Shown here: in pieces, positions 44,952 to 57,900 of the stretch
Position numbering within the stretch: the first letter of the stretch is position 1
How the letters are laid out: every line of letters begins with the position of its first letter
DNA from: Gordionus sp. m RMFG-2023
Taxonomy: Eukaryota; Nematomorpha; Gordioida; Chordodea; Parachordodidae
Assembly (NCBI RefSeq): GCF_954871325.1
Contig: NC_088775.1
Span: forward strand, 22,483,561-22,547,560
Direction: 5' to 3'
Length of the DNA: 64,000 nt
Position numbers and translations under genes: made by a program
The notes under the pieces: generated by a model
The model's input: only the letters and a program-made list of their open reading frames with translations
What the model was told of the DNA's origin: nothing
Database searches by the model: none

Positions 44952-47789
44952 TGTTGTAAATGTTAGATTTAATTTGCATAAAGAATTCTTTTGGATTTTG
45001 TTGTACTTTATATTTAATTTGCATAAAGAATTCTTTTGGATTTATTATTATAACGCGTGATAAAAATATTATATTTGAATAGTTATGATATTAGTTATAA
45101 GAAGATTGAAAAGAGTATAAAAAGGCCAATTTTTACCATAAAAAAGATCTTTTTTTTATAATTATTAACTTTTTGTATTTTATTTTTTAATTTTATTTTT
45201 TATTAATGTTTTTTATTATTTTTACTTTTATAAATTTGTTAATTTGATAATGTTATAATTTTGAATAAAGAGATAAATTGATTTCATGATTTCGTGATTC
45301 CTAATTATTATTAATTTCTTTTTTATATATATATTTCTTTTTATATTTAGGTTTTGATTTCCAATGTCAAATTCGCATTGTGACAATGGTGTTGGAGAGC
45401 GGAGGAGACCGGCCCTTTACAACTTTCAGTCTAATGCATATCACACATTGTGACCGGTGGGACAACAAGGAGATGTGTCAAACTGTATTCTAATACAAAA
45501 AAAAATTCCAGAAGAACGTAAGAAAAATATGTAAATAAAGGTGAAAAGGAAAAATTATGTTGTTAAGATTATGTTTATGTAGAATATAAAATCTAAAATT
45601 AAAAACAAAGAATTATATAGGTAACATTCATATTAGATATGATATAAAGAAGTTTGTGTTTAGTTATTTAAATGTGATAATTAGGAATTTTATATTTAGA
45701 AGTTACTGGTAAACTAAAACCATTGGAATTTTGAAATTAATAAAGACTATGATATTTTAGATTTTAGAATTATCATTAATTGATCACTAGAAATAATTAT
45801 GACAAAGAAAAAGTAACATAAATTGCGAAAGTTAATATTAAACTAATAATTTGCTAAGATATAATAATTAAAAAATTCGGTGAATAAGATTAGAATATAA
45901 CTTTATTGTTAGGAAATAGTTGATTGAAGATTTACGTTTAACTTTTATTTTAAGGGCTGCGAGAGATAAAACAGCCTTAAGGATTAATGTGAATATAGTA
46001 TATTAGGTTGTAGATTAACCAAAAATCTTCATAAAGAGAAACGGCTTTCGTCATTAGAAAATTTATACCGCAATCGAGCTCAATTATAGATCGGATTTTT
46101 ATTTTTTTGAATCATAAATAATATTTGAGATCAATTATGCAACATTATTCTAATAATAACAGAAAGAAAAACATGCTTTAGAAATATACATATCAGTTTT
46201 TAACAACGGTTGTGCAAAAAATTATAATGATTAGAGTTCATAAGTTCTTCAAAGACGTGGGGTGAAAACCATAGTGATTAGAGTTAAAGGGTTGTTCATA
46301 AACGTTAGTATGAAAACTTTTATGATAAGATGTCATTGATTTCTCAACAACGTATGTATGAAAAGAGATTTATATATTTCAGCAGTTTTTTTTAAAGACT
46401 TGAGTGTCAAAGAGTACATGAGGAAATAAATACACAATGATGATTTTTTTAAAAGATAGATTTTGATATATATTTTAGAATAGGATTTTTAGATATAAAT
46501 TTAGTATAGACATGGCTGAAAAGAAGATGAGGATCAATAGCTAAAGGATGAGTACAAGTAAATTTTTCAATGAAAATATGGGTCTAGGCTTCATTAAGGG
46601 GAGAGGGGTGATAGAATTTGATATATTTTTATAATTTATTATATATATTTTTGTTACGTATTATAAATGTAAGATTTAGTATAATTTACGCCATTTATTA
46701 AAGGCAGAATTAGATTAGAGGAGATAAATGTAGACATTAGGATGAAGTTGGTATATTTATATATTTTATTAGTATAATTGTATTAGATAGTTTATATTTG
46801 AGAATAAATATAAAGAGTGATAAAATATTTCAGAAGTTATTTAAATAGATTATTTTAGGTAGAAGTAGATTAGATGTGATTACCCGATATCTCAGCAAGG
46901 GCAAACTGTCGTAGAAGACCCGGAAGTCTAAAAGATAGATACGATTACAAGAATTAGAGGCAACAACCAATCAATTACAAGAGAATGATAGGAAACAAGC
47001 TACGATAAATTGTAAAAAAGATTAAGACAGACTAGCAAAAAACAAGAGAGGAAAAGAAACTGGATGTCATCGATAATCGTTCATCAATCGTGGATAGTAG
47101 AAAACAGGCGTGTATCAAGTTCGTCAGTGGCCTATAAAAAGCTGATCGTTTCACAGGGTGACAAGCGACAGAAGATAGAATCCAAAAATTTCAAGCGACA
47201 ATCGGATACAAACGGTCGTTCGAAACTAAGAATACTAGACAAGAGTCAGCCTTCGTTAGAACTTAGAAGACAGCAAAGATTAAGAAGAATAAGTCGAGAT
47301 CGAAAGAAGATAGATCATTCGCAGAATGTTGGGTCTAATTTAAGTAGGGAGGTGTTGTAAATGTTAGATTTAATTTGTATAAAGAATTCTTTTGGATTTT
47401 GTTGTACTTTATATTTAATTTGCATAAAGAATTCTTTTGGATTTATTATTTTATTATTATAACGCGTGATAAAAATATTATATTTGAATAGTTATGAATA
47501 TTAGTTATAAGAAGATTGAAAAGAGTATAAAAAGGCCAATTTTTACCATACAAAAAGATCTTTTTTTATAATTATTAACTTTTTGTATTTTATTTTTTAA
47601 TTTTATTTTTTATTAATCTTTTTTATTATTTTTACTTTTATAAATTTGTTAATTTGATAATGTTATAATTTTGAATAAAGAGATAAATTGATTTCGTGAT
47701 TCCTAATTATTATTAATTTCTTTTTTATATATATATATTTCTTTTTATATTTAGGTTTTGATTTCCAATGTCAAATTCACATTGTGACA
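44952..47789 (+). mobile_element. LTR-retrotransposon fossil, non-coding type
   Basis: Two long terminal repeats (44952-45385 and 47353-47789) both run TGTTGTAAATG to CATTGTGACA and are flanked by the 5-bp duplication AAGAG. A purine tract (AAGTAGGGAGG) precedes the right repeat. The repeats are very similar, so the insertion is fairly recent. The interior of about 2 kb has no recognisable Gag, protease, reverse transcriptase or integrase, so this is either a non-autonomous element or a family with its coding region lost. Confidence 0.92.
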
Positions 47790-47794
47790 AAGAG

Positions 47795-48014
47795 TAGTTC
47801 ATAAATTTAAAATATGTATAGAACAGATACGTTACAAAAATATAATACCCATAATAAATTTAAAAAATCATAAATATATTCCCGTTAGATGACGTAATAA
47901 ACTAAAAATTTAGTTTTTGGGGAGCATAATTTTTTATTTTGGATTAATTTATTTGGTACAAGCTATATAACCATAAAATGGAAAAAATTTTAAGTTTCCA
48001 TCATTATTTTTTGA
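47795..48014. other. Intergenic spacer
   Basis: AT-rich; nothing recognised. Confidence 0.5.
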
Positions 48015-48707
48015 GTTATGATTAGGGATGTAAATTTCCCGGGAAACTATATTTCGGGGAAATTTGGGGAAAAAACGGGAAATAATGGAAAAATAGGAAA
48101 ATAACGGGAAACTATCTTTTTTATAATACTTTACAGGTCAATATTGATTTTTTTTATGTTTTATTGAAAATATATAGATTATAAACATTATAATTAAACA
48201 AATGTAAATTATTTTCAACTAATTTGCAATTACTTTACATGTTTTATTTGAAATATTATATATAGACTAAATAATATTTAAACAATTAATTTTGAATAGT
48301 TAATTATCTTCGTTTGAAGTTGAAAATGATTCCAGATCAGAGCTTGAAATTCTGGAATCCAGCAATTTGTTTTTTCTGAAATTTCCTTTCCCATAAAATG
48401 TAGATTGGCTCTTATATAAACTAATTTGCGAACTTTGTCATTTTATCTATTTCTAGATTTAGAATGAATATTTCCAAAGGAGGACCATATTCTTTCGGAT
48501 GCTGCACTTGTTGGTGGTAGTGATAAAATTTGTATGGCTAGGGTCGATATATATTGATTGCAACATAGACCTAATAAAATATTGAATAACACAATTTTAA
48601 TATTAGAAAAAGAGTTAAGTTATTGTTTACAGAAATATAAAAGTATTTAACCTTTCCACCAACTCACTGGATCTATAAATGATGCGCCTTGCCAAAGACT
48701 TGCTATA

Positions 48708-49520
48708 TTAAAAATCTTCCCTTGCACGAAATTTGGATAGGTTTCCTATTACTCTTGCAATATCTAAATCTAGATATCCATAAAATCGGTTAATAATATC
48801 CAACCCCTTTGCAACTTCATTGTCTCTTAAATTAAATCCACAAAACCTTGGGTCAAATATATGAGCAGCATAATGAATGTCCCGACAACAAAAATTTTTT
48901 CGGCTTTTGATAAACTGCTCTATTTCTAAAATCTCGCTCTGCGACAATATATTTGATATTGTTTTATAAGCGTTAAATGTCTCCCTGATATGAATAAACG
49001 CTTGAGGGACATCAGATAAATTGGCTTTATCTCCTTCCACTATCTCTATTTGCGTAAATATGACTTTAATAAAATTATATAGTTGCATTAGATCATTTAA
49101 AAACCTAAGTCTCTTATCTCGATCAGTAAATATATCAAGAATAGCCATTTCCTGTAAAATATCTTTATTTTTTAACAAGCTATTTATCATCAAAACTATG
49201 CCTGCCCAACGAGTTGGGCTAGGCAACTTTAGGGAAACAATTTTATTATTATTTCATAGGAGTTGTTTTTCTTTTAACGTTGATAAAAGAATTTTGTTAG
49301 ATTTTAAATATTTTATGATATTTTTAGCTTCCTTTACAAGTAGATTTAATCCATGAGCGGCACATCCAATGCATTCAATAGTTGGGTATTTCAGTTTTAC
49401 AAGGGCCCATGCTTTTTTCATATTGCTTGCATTGTCAGTTATTATGGTGTTGATTTTCAAAATTCCTACTTCTTCAATTACTTTAATAATTTCGTTTGAT
49501 ATATATTCACCTGTGTGCAT
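48708..49520 (-). pseudogene. hAT transposase remnant
   Basis: Reads NTIITDNASNMKKAWALVKL (catalytic Asp context), then IGCAAHGLNLLVKEAKN, SPTRWAG, and later FDPRFCGF. These are standard landmarks of hAT transposases from the RNase H-like core into the helical region. There is one interruption near 49250. The N-terminal part is absent or destroyed by the miniature element, and the dimerisation region near 48480 (SERIWSSFGNIHSKSRNR) is in another frame. Confidence 0.85.
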
Positions 49521-49625
49521 GTTAGATCCTGTGTGAATCGATTTATAAAAAATGGGACAGGGGGTTGCTAGAATAAAGTTGATAATGGATTCCCCTTTTA
49601 TATTTGTCCATCCATCACTAATAAG

Positions 49626-49848
49626 TAGTGTTGTTAAAAGGCTCGTTTTGAGCCGATTTTTAAAAACGGCTAACTCAATATTTTAACCAGAAAAATATTG
49701 CTTAAGCCTCAAGATTTCGAAAATGTATGTCTAGACATTTGTTCCTTCTATGAGCAAAATCTTCAGGCTTGGGTAATATTTTTCTGGATGAGGTATTGAG
49801 TTAGCCGTTTTTAAAAATCGGCTCAAAACGAGCCGTTTAACAACACTA
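49626..49848. mobile_element. Miniature inverted-repeat element, copy 2
   Basis: 223 bp with near-perfect inverted ends of about 55 bp (TAGTGTTGTTAAAAGGCTCG and its complement, with a GAGCCG/CGGCTC palindrome). It is flanked by CTAATAAG and CTAATTAG (one mismatch). Its terminal TAGTGTTG resembles the foldback element end at 7534. Inserted within the hAT at 48023-50364. Confidence 0.88.
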
Positions 49849-50371
49849 CTAATTAGAGTCAAATTTTTACTTTTGCTTAATTTTTCATTGACTATATGTT
49901 CAATCCTCTTAAACTCACTGTCTAAGATGACTGTAAATACATTAATTAATACTAAAAATTTTCAACTAAATTTAAAAACTGTGAAATAAATTACTATAAA
50001 TATTCTCTATTAACATAACTTAAAATTTCATATATTATTTATAAATTTCATTGGTATTTATTTATAATATAAATATACTTTTCAGACTAGCTATTTAATT
50101 TTAACAAGTATCTTAAAATTTTGCAAATGTAAATAGGGAAATTGACATAATTCAAAAACAAAACACAATTATAATTTATGATATGAACCACGAGGAAAAA
50201 ATGATTTTATAAAATCTAATAAAAATCGTATTTATTTTATCATAAGATCATTTTCAAAATTGGGAAACTGTTAATATTATAAAAATCATGTTGATTTAGG
50301 CAAAAAAGCCTATTATAAAAATTGGGGAAACTATAGGGGAAATTTCCCCTGTCTTACATCCCTGTTATGAT

Positions 50372-51475
50372 GTCAATTCTCAGTTTAGTCAAAAATATTT
50401 AGATTTTTGGGATTTTAAAAATATTTAATTTTTTCTCAACTGCAATATATAAATTACTTTATCAAATGTTGGCAATATTTCAATATCCTATCATCATAAT
50501 TCATTCTAGTTATTATAAAGATCTGATTTAAATTATCTCATCAACATATCACTGGAATTGTTGGATGAGAATATAAATTGAGAATCTTCAATAACTTTGG
50601 ATATTTGCTTATTATTAGATAAAGGGCATATTTAAAATGTGTTTATCTATTGAAAATCTTATTTTTAATAATATTCAGAGTAAAGGAGACCGGCATAAAG
50701 TTTACTCCAGAACAAAATTATTTTATATTTGATGTGAGGATATATTTTTATATCTAGTTACTTACCTATCTTCATCTTTTGAAAAACTTTCCTTGTTTGA
50801 CATTTTTTGTCAAGTAACCATTTTTAGCCCAAAAATTATAAAAATTACCCTCTAATTAATTTTGCTTTTATTAAAATGTATTGAGGCTCATAACTAAAAA
50901 TTTGCATCTATGTCTAGTTATAAAATAAAATTTATCGGAAGTAGCTTAACTAGTAGTCACCTAATGACGATTTATACAATATATATAACCTTGAGGTAAA
51001 GTTATCATGAGGAAAAATGCTAAAATGTTCCACCTGTTTTAAGATGTAAAAAGAAAATTTAAATTAACGTCTACACCATATAAAAAGATGTCTTTGAGTG
51101 AAAATTATTTTTAAATGTTTTATCATATTTGGAATAAAATTTAGAGAATAGTCGTAAAGGGAAAGAATAATTGAAATGTACAATGTACCTAAAATGAGCA
51201 CTCTAAAAATGTGCTATTGATATAATTTTTTACACTCCAGTATTGCATTGATTATTCTACAAAGTGATGAATAAATGCCAAAATTGCAATATTTTGTTCA
51301 ATTAACCAATATAGTTATGTTCAATTTTATCTTAACTATTTAATAACCCTGATTCTTAGCTATTTTACCCTGGGTATGGGATAAAATGGCAAAATGGCAC
51401 ATTTCGCATAATTAATCACAACTCCTAAAGTTATAAGGAGAGACAAATTTTTCTATTTTGTAGATGAGGGATTTG
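50372..51475. other. Intergenic AT-rich DNA
   Basis: No gene or repeat recognised; short open frames only. Confidence 0.5.
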
Positions 51476-51483
51476 GCTACATA

Positions 51484-54400
51484 CAGTGGCGTAGACAAGG
51501 GGGGATTTTGGGGTTGAAACCCCCCTATCACCCATCAAAAAAAAAATTTTTCTTTTTTTTTAATTTTATTTAAAAAACTGTTTCAATTTAGAAATAAAAT
51601 AAATAATATATACGATATTAAAATGAAATATATTTTTATGAACTAATAAAATATTAAATAACAATTAAATAAATATATATTTTAAAATTTAAAAAAAAAT
51701 ATAGAAAATCAATGTCCTCAAAAAGATATTTCATTATACTTAAAGTTTCAGTTTAAAAATGATAATGAAAAATTGTTGGCTGTGGAAAATATTTGGGCAC
51801 CTGACAAATGCTATATATTTCCGTTATCTTTGGATTTAACATTTCAACATGGTGGCTTAACAAATATAAGTGGCTCGCTTATTCAGCTAATGAAAAGGGA
51901 GCTTTTTGTAAAGTGTGCGTCATTTTTTCACCAAGATATGCTGGACCCGGGTTACAAAAACTCAAAACATTGGTAAGTCAAGTATATACAAGATGGAAAG
52001 ATGCTCTTGGAAATTTTAATTATCATCAACAAAATAAATATCATCTCAATTCTTGTGAGATATCTGACGCTTTAAAAGCCATCTCTATGAATCAAAAGAT
52101 ATCAATATCTAATGTATTGAATAAAAAAAAATTTGATATTGTTACAACCAACAGAGCCAGAATAATTATAATAATTGATGCAATCATTTGGCTAGGGAGG
52201 CAGGGCTTAGCATTAATATCTCATAGAGTATCAGCTGGCCCCTTAACACTTTCATCTTCTCATAATGAAGGGAAATTTAAGGAATTGCTGAAACTTTTAT
52301 GCAACAATAATGATAATTATATAAAGCTTTTTGAAAGCTCGGCTAAAAATGCCACCTACCTTAGTCCATGCATTCAAAAAATTATATCCATATGCAATAA
52401 GTTTATATTGAAAGAAATTTCTACAAAAGTGTCACCATTTTCTAGTGTTCTGGCGGATGAGACATCGGATGTTGGTAACATAGAGCAATTATCCATAGCA
52501 ATAAGTTTATTGATATGGAATCAGGTCATTATAAAATGAAGGAACTCTTTGTTCAATTTATTGATTTACATGACACTAAATCAGAGACGATAGCCAAAGA
52601 AATTTTAGCATCCCTTCAAGATCTAGATTTAAATTTAAATCTAACGAGAGGCCAGGAATATGATGGAGCTCCCTCAATGAGTGGACATGTTAAGGGAGTG
52701 CAGTCAAGAATTATAGAGCTTTATAGCACCGCTTTATATGTTCACTGCAGCTCACATTGCCTAAATTTGATGATATCCGAGGCATGTGAAATTCGAGACA
52801 TCCGGAACAGTTTACGTAAATTTTTTTTAATTTAATTGGAATTTATTAGATTTTATTATGTATTATAGATATCTTTTTATAATTTAATATATTTTTCAAA
52901 ATTTAGAAACAATATCGTCGGTTTGTGACTTTTTCACAACACCCAAAAAGAGACAGTTATTTATCCGAACATTTGATGATATTGATTCAAATAATCCAAA
53001 AAAAAAACTAAAACGATTTTGCCCAATTAGGTTTATCGAAAGACAACAATCAGTGAGACTCTTTATAGAATTATATGAAGTTATTTTTGCAGCACTCGAA
53101 TCCTATGTATCCAGCAAAGAAAAGGATTCCTCAGATGCTGAAAATTTTTTACAGGCGATTACGAAGCCACAATTTTTAATATCAATTCAATGTGTATATT
53201 TTTTATTTAATTATACTTATGATTTTAGCAAAATACTTCAAAAAATTAATTTGGATTTAAGAGAGGTTATGAATAGGGCAAAGGATATTGTTGAAATATT
53301 AACAAATATCAGAGAAAATGTGGATGAAAAATTTCATGATATTTACAAGAAAGTAAAGTAGATCGCTAATTTGTTTGGGATTGAAATTTTTAAACCTAGA
53401 GTAGTTTCTAGACAGTCAAATCGCTTAAATATTGATGCCTCTTCGATTGAGGATTTTTATAAAATAAATATTTTTATTCCCCTTATTAACACATTTTTAT
53501 TTCAATTAAAAGAAAGATTTATTAGTCATAATTTTATTTTAAAAAGTTTTTATTTTCTTCTGCCGGTTGAGTCTGAATTGTTGATTACACATGAAACGCG
53601 AGAGGATATTAAGAAAATCTCAGAGTTTTATTCTGATGATTTATCAGGATCGTATGATAAGTTACTTTGTGATGTCGAATTTTGGTATAAAAATCTCGAC
53701 AGAATAGAGTACTCTTTGAGACCTAAAAATGCTTTGCAGGCTCTTTCCATGTGTAATTGCATTTTAGATTCCCTGCCAAATTTCAAAACATTACTTTTTA
53801 TTTTAGCTACTTTACCGATTAGTACCTGCACCAATGAAAGGTCTTTTTCAACTTTGAAAAGGTTAAAAACCTATTTAAGTAATAGCACCGGTGAAAACCG
53901 TTTAAATGGATTAGCCCTTTTAAATATTTATAAGGAGATTATTCTAGATAAAAATTTGATTCTAGATGAATTAGCCAAATCTCAGAGAAAAGTAGACCTC
54001 TCTTTATAAATTCAAATCTATGATTATCATATTTTCTTAGTCATAAAATTTTTATATGCAAAACTTAATTATAGTGAATTCTTAGTCATAATATTTATGT
54101 ATTTTTAATAAAAGTATTGCTTTTGCAATAAGAAATATTTATAGATTATTTTGTTTATTAAATTATATTTTTTAAAATACTGTACAAGAATTACTTATAT
54201 TTTATTGAATATATTTTTTAAATATAGTTATTTACAATAAATTTTTAATATAATAATCTACATAAAAATTTCTATATTTTGAAATTTATTTTATTGTATA
54301 TTATCATTAAAATAAACGCATAGTTAAATAAAGAGATTTTATTTATACTAAAGTATTTTAATAATAAATAAAATCTATATCTAAAATTTAAAAAAGAATT

Positions 54401-54739
54401 ATTTTTAAAACTCAATCAGGTATATTGAGTGATCTTAAAAAATGTAAGGTTCGGGGAGCAAATTTTTTTCTTTCTAAACTATATGGATTAATTTACAATT
54501 GACTAAACATAGATTAAATTTTTAGAATAATGTTTTCAGTGTTCAGTCGCTTATTAATCATTAATTTAGCCAAAATTGTTACTAATATTTTTTTTATTCA
54601 TGCTTGTTACTATAGTGATTAGACACTAATAAAGCACATAATATTGCTAATATTTAAAAGTAGAGTTTGAAGGCTTGGCCCTCCAAAAAAATTTTAACCC
54701 CCCCCCCCCCCCCATGGATAAATCCTGGCTACGCCACTG
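51484..54739 (+). mobile_element. hAT (ZMYM-type) transposon, nearly complete
   Basis: Ends CAGTGGCGTAG and CTACGCCACTG, flanked by GCTACATA at 51476-51483 and 54740-54747. It contains an almost complete two-exon transposase (about 51760-54009) and a C-run near 54699. It is the best-preserved hAT of the window. Confidence 0.94.
51760..54009 (+). pseudogene. hAT ZMYM-like transposase, two exons, few breaks
   Basis: In order: a TTF-type zinc-binding start (NKYKWLAYSANEKGAFCKVC), a helical segment (IIWLGRQGLALISHR), the core SSVLADETSDVGNIEQLSIA with the first catalytic Asp, then GQEYDGAPSMSGHVKGVQSR and HCSSHCLNLMISEAC. An intron at 52810-52906 (donor GTTTAC, acceptor TTTAG) links EIRDIRN to KTISSVCDFF. 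The C-terminal dimerisation motif is CTNERSFSTLKRLKTYLS. Defects seen: frame slips near 51850 and near 52510-52530, and one in-frame stop at 53359-53361. Length would be about 700 residues, normal for the family. Confidence 0.88.
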
Positions 54740-54747
54740 GCTACATA

Positions 54748-54969
54748 TAATCTATAATTGCTCTGTTTTTTTATATTTAAAATTTTATGGCAAAAATGTA
54801 AAATACCAATTATTTTACCCCGGTCTCCACAACTTTGCAAAAATTTTAAATAAAGGATTTATTATATCAATTATAGTAATTTTCTATAATTACAATAAAG
54901 ATTATACTTTTTGGAAGTAAGATGTTATTGATTTATTTATAACTGGTGTAATAAATTAGTAAAATATTA
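54748..54969. other. Intergenic spacer between hAT and LTR fossil
   Basis: AT-rich; no feature. Confidence 0.5.
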
Positions 54970-57900
54970 TTTATAGATATTATATGTAAAAATAGAATAG
55001 AATAATCGAAAATTAATAAATAAAAATTTGATGTTTGAAATAAATTGAATTATAAATTAGTAGTCGTATTGTTTATAAATTAGTAGTCGGTATTACTACA
55101 AATGGCATATTAGTTGGTATTACTACAAATGGCGACGATAAATGGAGAAAATAATTCCTAAATGGAGATAATAATTCTTTAAATGGAGAAAATAATTCCA
55201 TAAATGGAGATTCAAAAAAAATAGCGGATTTAGCAACGATTAAATTTGATAAATTCGAGTTGGACACTTCAATCCATAGATATTTTTCTCAATGGGAAGC
55301 CAGTTTTCGATTAAAAAACGTAAGCCCATCTGAATGTCAATATAAAGATATATTTTTAACATTTTTTGGCAATAAGAATATTGAGTTGGTGGACCGTTTT
55401 TGTTATCCTGATTCGATCGAAACTTTATCTTTTAAGGAAATTAAGCTAATATTTTTTAAACTATTTAAACTGACGTCAACAGCTTTTGCTTCTAGATTTG
55501 ATTTCGTTAGATTACAGAGAACAACTGATACCATAACTGAATTTGCAGATAAAATTTGAACAATTGGCAAGCGTGGTCATTATCTTAATGATATTGACGA
55601 GCGTTTACGTGATCAGTTTATGGTTGGCATGGAAATACCGGGATTGGAAAGAGATCTTAGAGCTCTATATCCCGACGGTCTTGATAGAGATAATAATGTA
55701 CTGACTTTTCAATTTATTCTTGATCTGGCATTAGCTTCTGAGCGAGCAGATAAAGAAATACAAATAAAAATATGCCTGTTGTTAATAAGATAAATGATAA
55801 TAACAAAAGAAATGATAATTATAATAATTATATACAATCAATTAAAACGACGACTACATTTGATAAAGGCTATAATAAAGTCAAGTATAATAATAAATTT
55901 GATAAAGAGAATAATAAATACAAATATAATAATGATAAAGATTATAATAAACTTAAATGTTATAAATGTGGTTTTATTTATAACCGAGAAGTGAGATGTC
56001 CAGCTACAAATGTGGCATGTAAAAATGTAAAAAAATTGGTCATTTTGCAGTTTGCTGTAAATCAAAGAATTTAAATTATATAAGAGTATCATCAAGTGAT
56101 TCTATTCATAATATTTGGAAGATTCAACAAAATCGAGAGAATCGAGCAAAACTAACTGCAGAGATAAATGGGTTAGATGTTGAATTTGATTTTGACACTG
56201 GTGCACAAGCGTCATTGATAGGAATTGATATATGGACAAGTATTGGGAGACCAAAAATTAGGCCAACCAGTCCATTGACTGCAATCATCCGTTAGACGTT
56301 AAGGGCGAGACCCAAGTCAATGTTAGGATTGGATCACAGACAAGGACTCTATCAGTGGTAATAATGAATACAACTGGGATGCCTCTTTTCGGATAACCAT
56401 GGATTATAGCATTCAATTTAGAAATGCCTCGTCAGGTTATGATTAAACAAGTAGGCAATTTGGTCAACAATATTGAAAAAGAAAAATGTTGCATAACACT
56501 AGATTCTAGAATTCAAGATTTGATTAATAAACACCAAGAAATTTCGGAAGAGAATCAAGATTCTAAACATGCTTTGGATATTCGAAGTATTAATTTGGAT
56601 GATATGCAATTGTCAGATAATATTCTACGAAAAGAGTCGATGCAATATTTAATATTAAAAAAAGTAGCAATACATATTCAGCAAAGTTGGCGAAACTTTG
56701 ATCGTCATAAAGATAAAGAAATAGTTAATTTTTATAATCGACGGGAAGAGCTTTCTGTCGATCGTGATATTATAGAATGGAATGGGAGATTGGTTATTCC
56801 TAATAAATTAAGAAATGCAGTGTTAGGAATGATTCATCGGGGACATCCTGGGGAAAATGTAATGAAATCTAATTTAGATTGTATTGCTGGTGGCCCAGAT
56901 GTGATGTTGATATAGAAAATTTTATCAAAATATGTTCTGGATTCCAGAAAAATAGACCATGGTTAGAAGTTGATCTAATGCAGAATACCTCTGCTGATGC
57001 TATGATAAAACGACTAAATAAATGGTTTGCTAGGCTTGGAATACCCAAGTACATTGTGTCAGTCAAAGGACCACAATTCTTATCTGGGCAATTCCGTAGG
57101 TATTGTGATTTAAATAACATACGTCATATACGTTCGGCACCCTATCATCCAAAAACTAATGGATTAGCTGAACGTACAGTACGAACTTTGAAAGGTCAGT
57201 ATTATGCGACGAGAGGACACAGGTTTTAACAACCTACCGATTGGGAGAGCATAGCTCCACAGGGAGATCTCCTGCTAAAATTATGTTTGGGAGTAGGCCT
57301 AAAACGAATTATTTGATATTCGATTCGATTCGAAATTTCGAATCGAATATGAATAATGAGGAAAATTATTCGTATTATTCGAAATTATTTATATATAAAT
57401 ATTCATAATTATTCGCAAATATTTTATTTCAAGTAAAATAAAAAGAAGTAATTAAATTTTTCTAGTGGATATCATTTCGTTTTATTTTATTTCCTATTAT
57501 CAAATATCAAATCATAACAAGTTATATTTGCTGAAAAAGTTTAATGGAAGAAAAGGAAAAGCTTCAAAGTAAAATATAATTATTTTATTTTGATTGTTTC
57601 TCTTTAATCATTTTTGATGTTATGAACAAGTCAAAACATTTTTATAGAGTGTGCCTCTTTCCCATATTCTCGAGCTCCTGGCAGATAAATAACTAAATTT
57701 TTTGACTAGTTCTTATTATTTGATTAGGAAAATCCTTTTCCCATTTAGTAACCTTATTTTTGGCAAATTTTAAAGACAATCTAATTCAGATAGTGCATTA
57801 TAATATCTTCATCCTCTATTATATTGTCATAATCACCTCTAAAAATTATATTAATAATTAAATAAAGGAAATTTATGCTACTAAAGTATTTTTAATAAAT

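Larger units (their letters stand above)
48023..50364 (-). mobile_element. hAT transposon with GGGATGTAA ends
   Basis: Ends TAGGGATGTAA and TTACATCCCTG. Direct TTATGAT is visible on both sides (48016-48022 and 50365-50371), one base short of the usual 8. GGGAAA-type subterminal repeats occur at both ends. Minus-strand transposase occupies 49520-48708 with a C-terminal relic near 48510-48380, and a miniature element is inserted at 49626-49848. Confidence 0.85.

Noticed and set aside
47064-47360. 98-codon basic open frame as a host gene.
   Set aside because: It sits inside an LTR element and runs into the right terminal repeat; no recognised domain.
55838-56095. 85-codon minus-strand open frame.
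   Set aside because: Antisense shadow of the Asn/Lys-rich Gag region of the LTR fossil.
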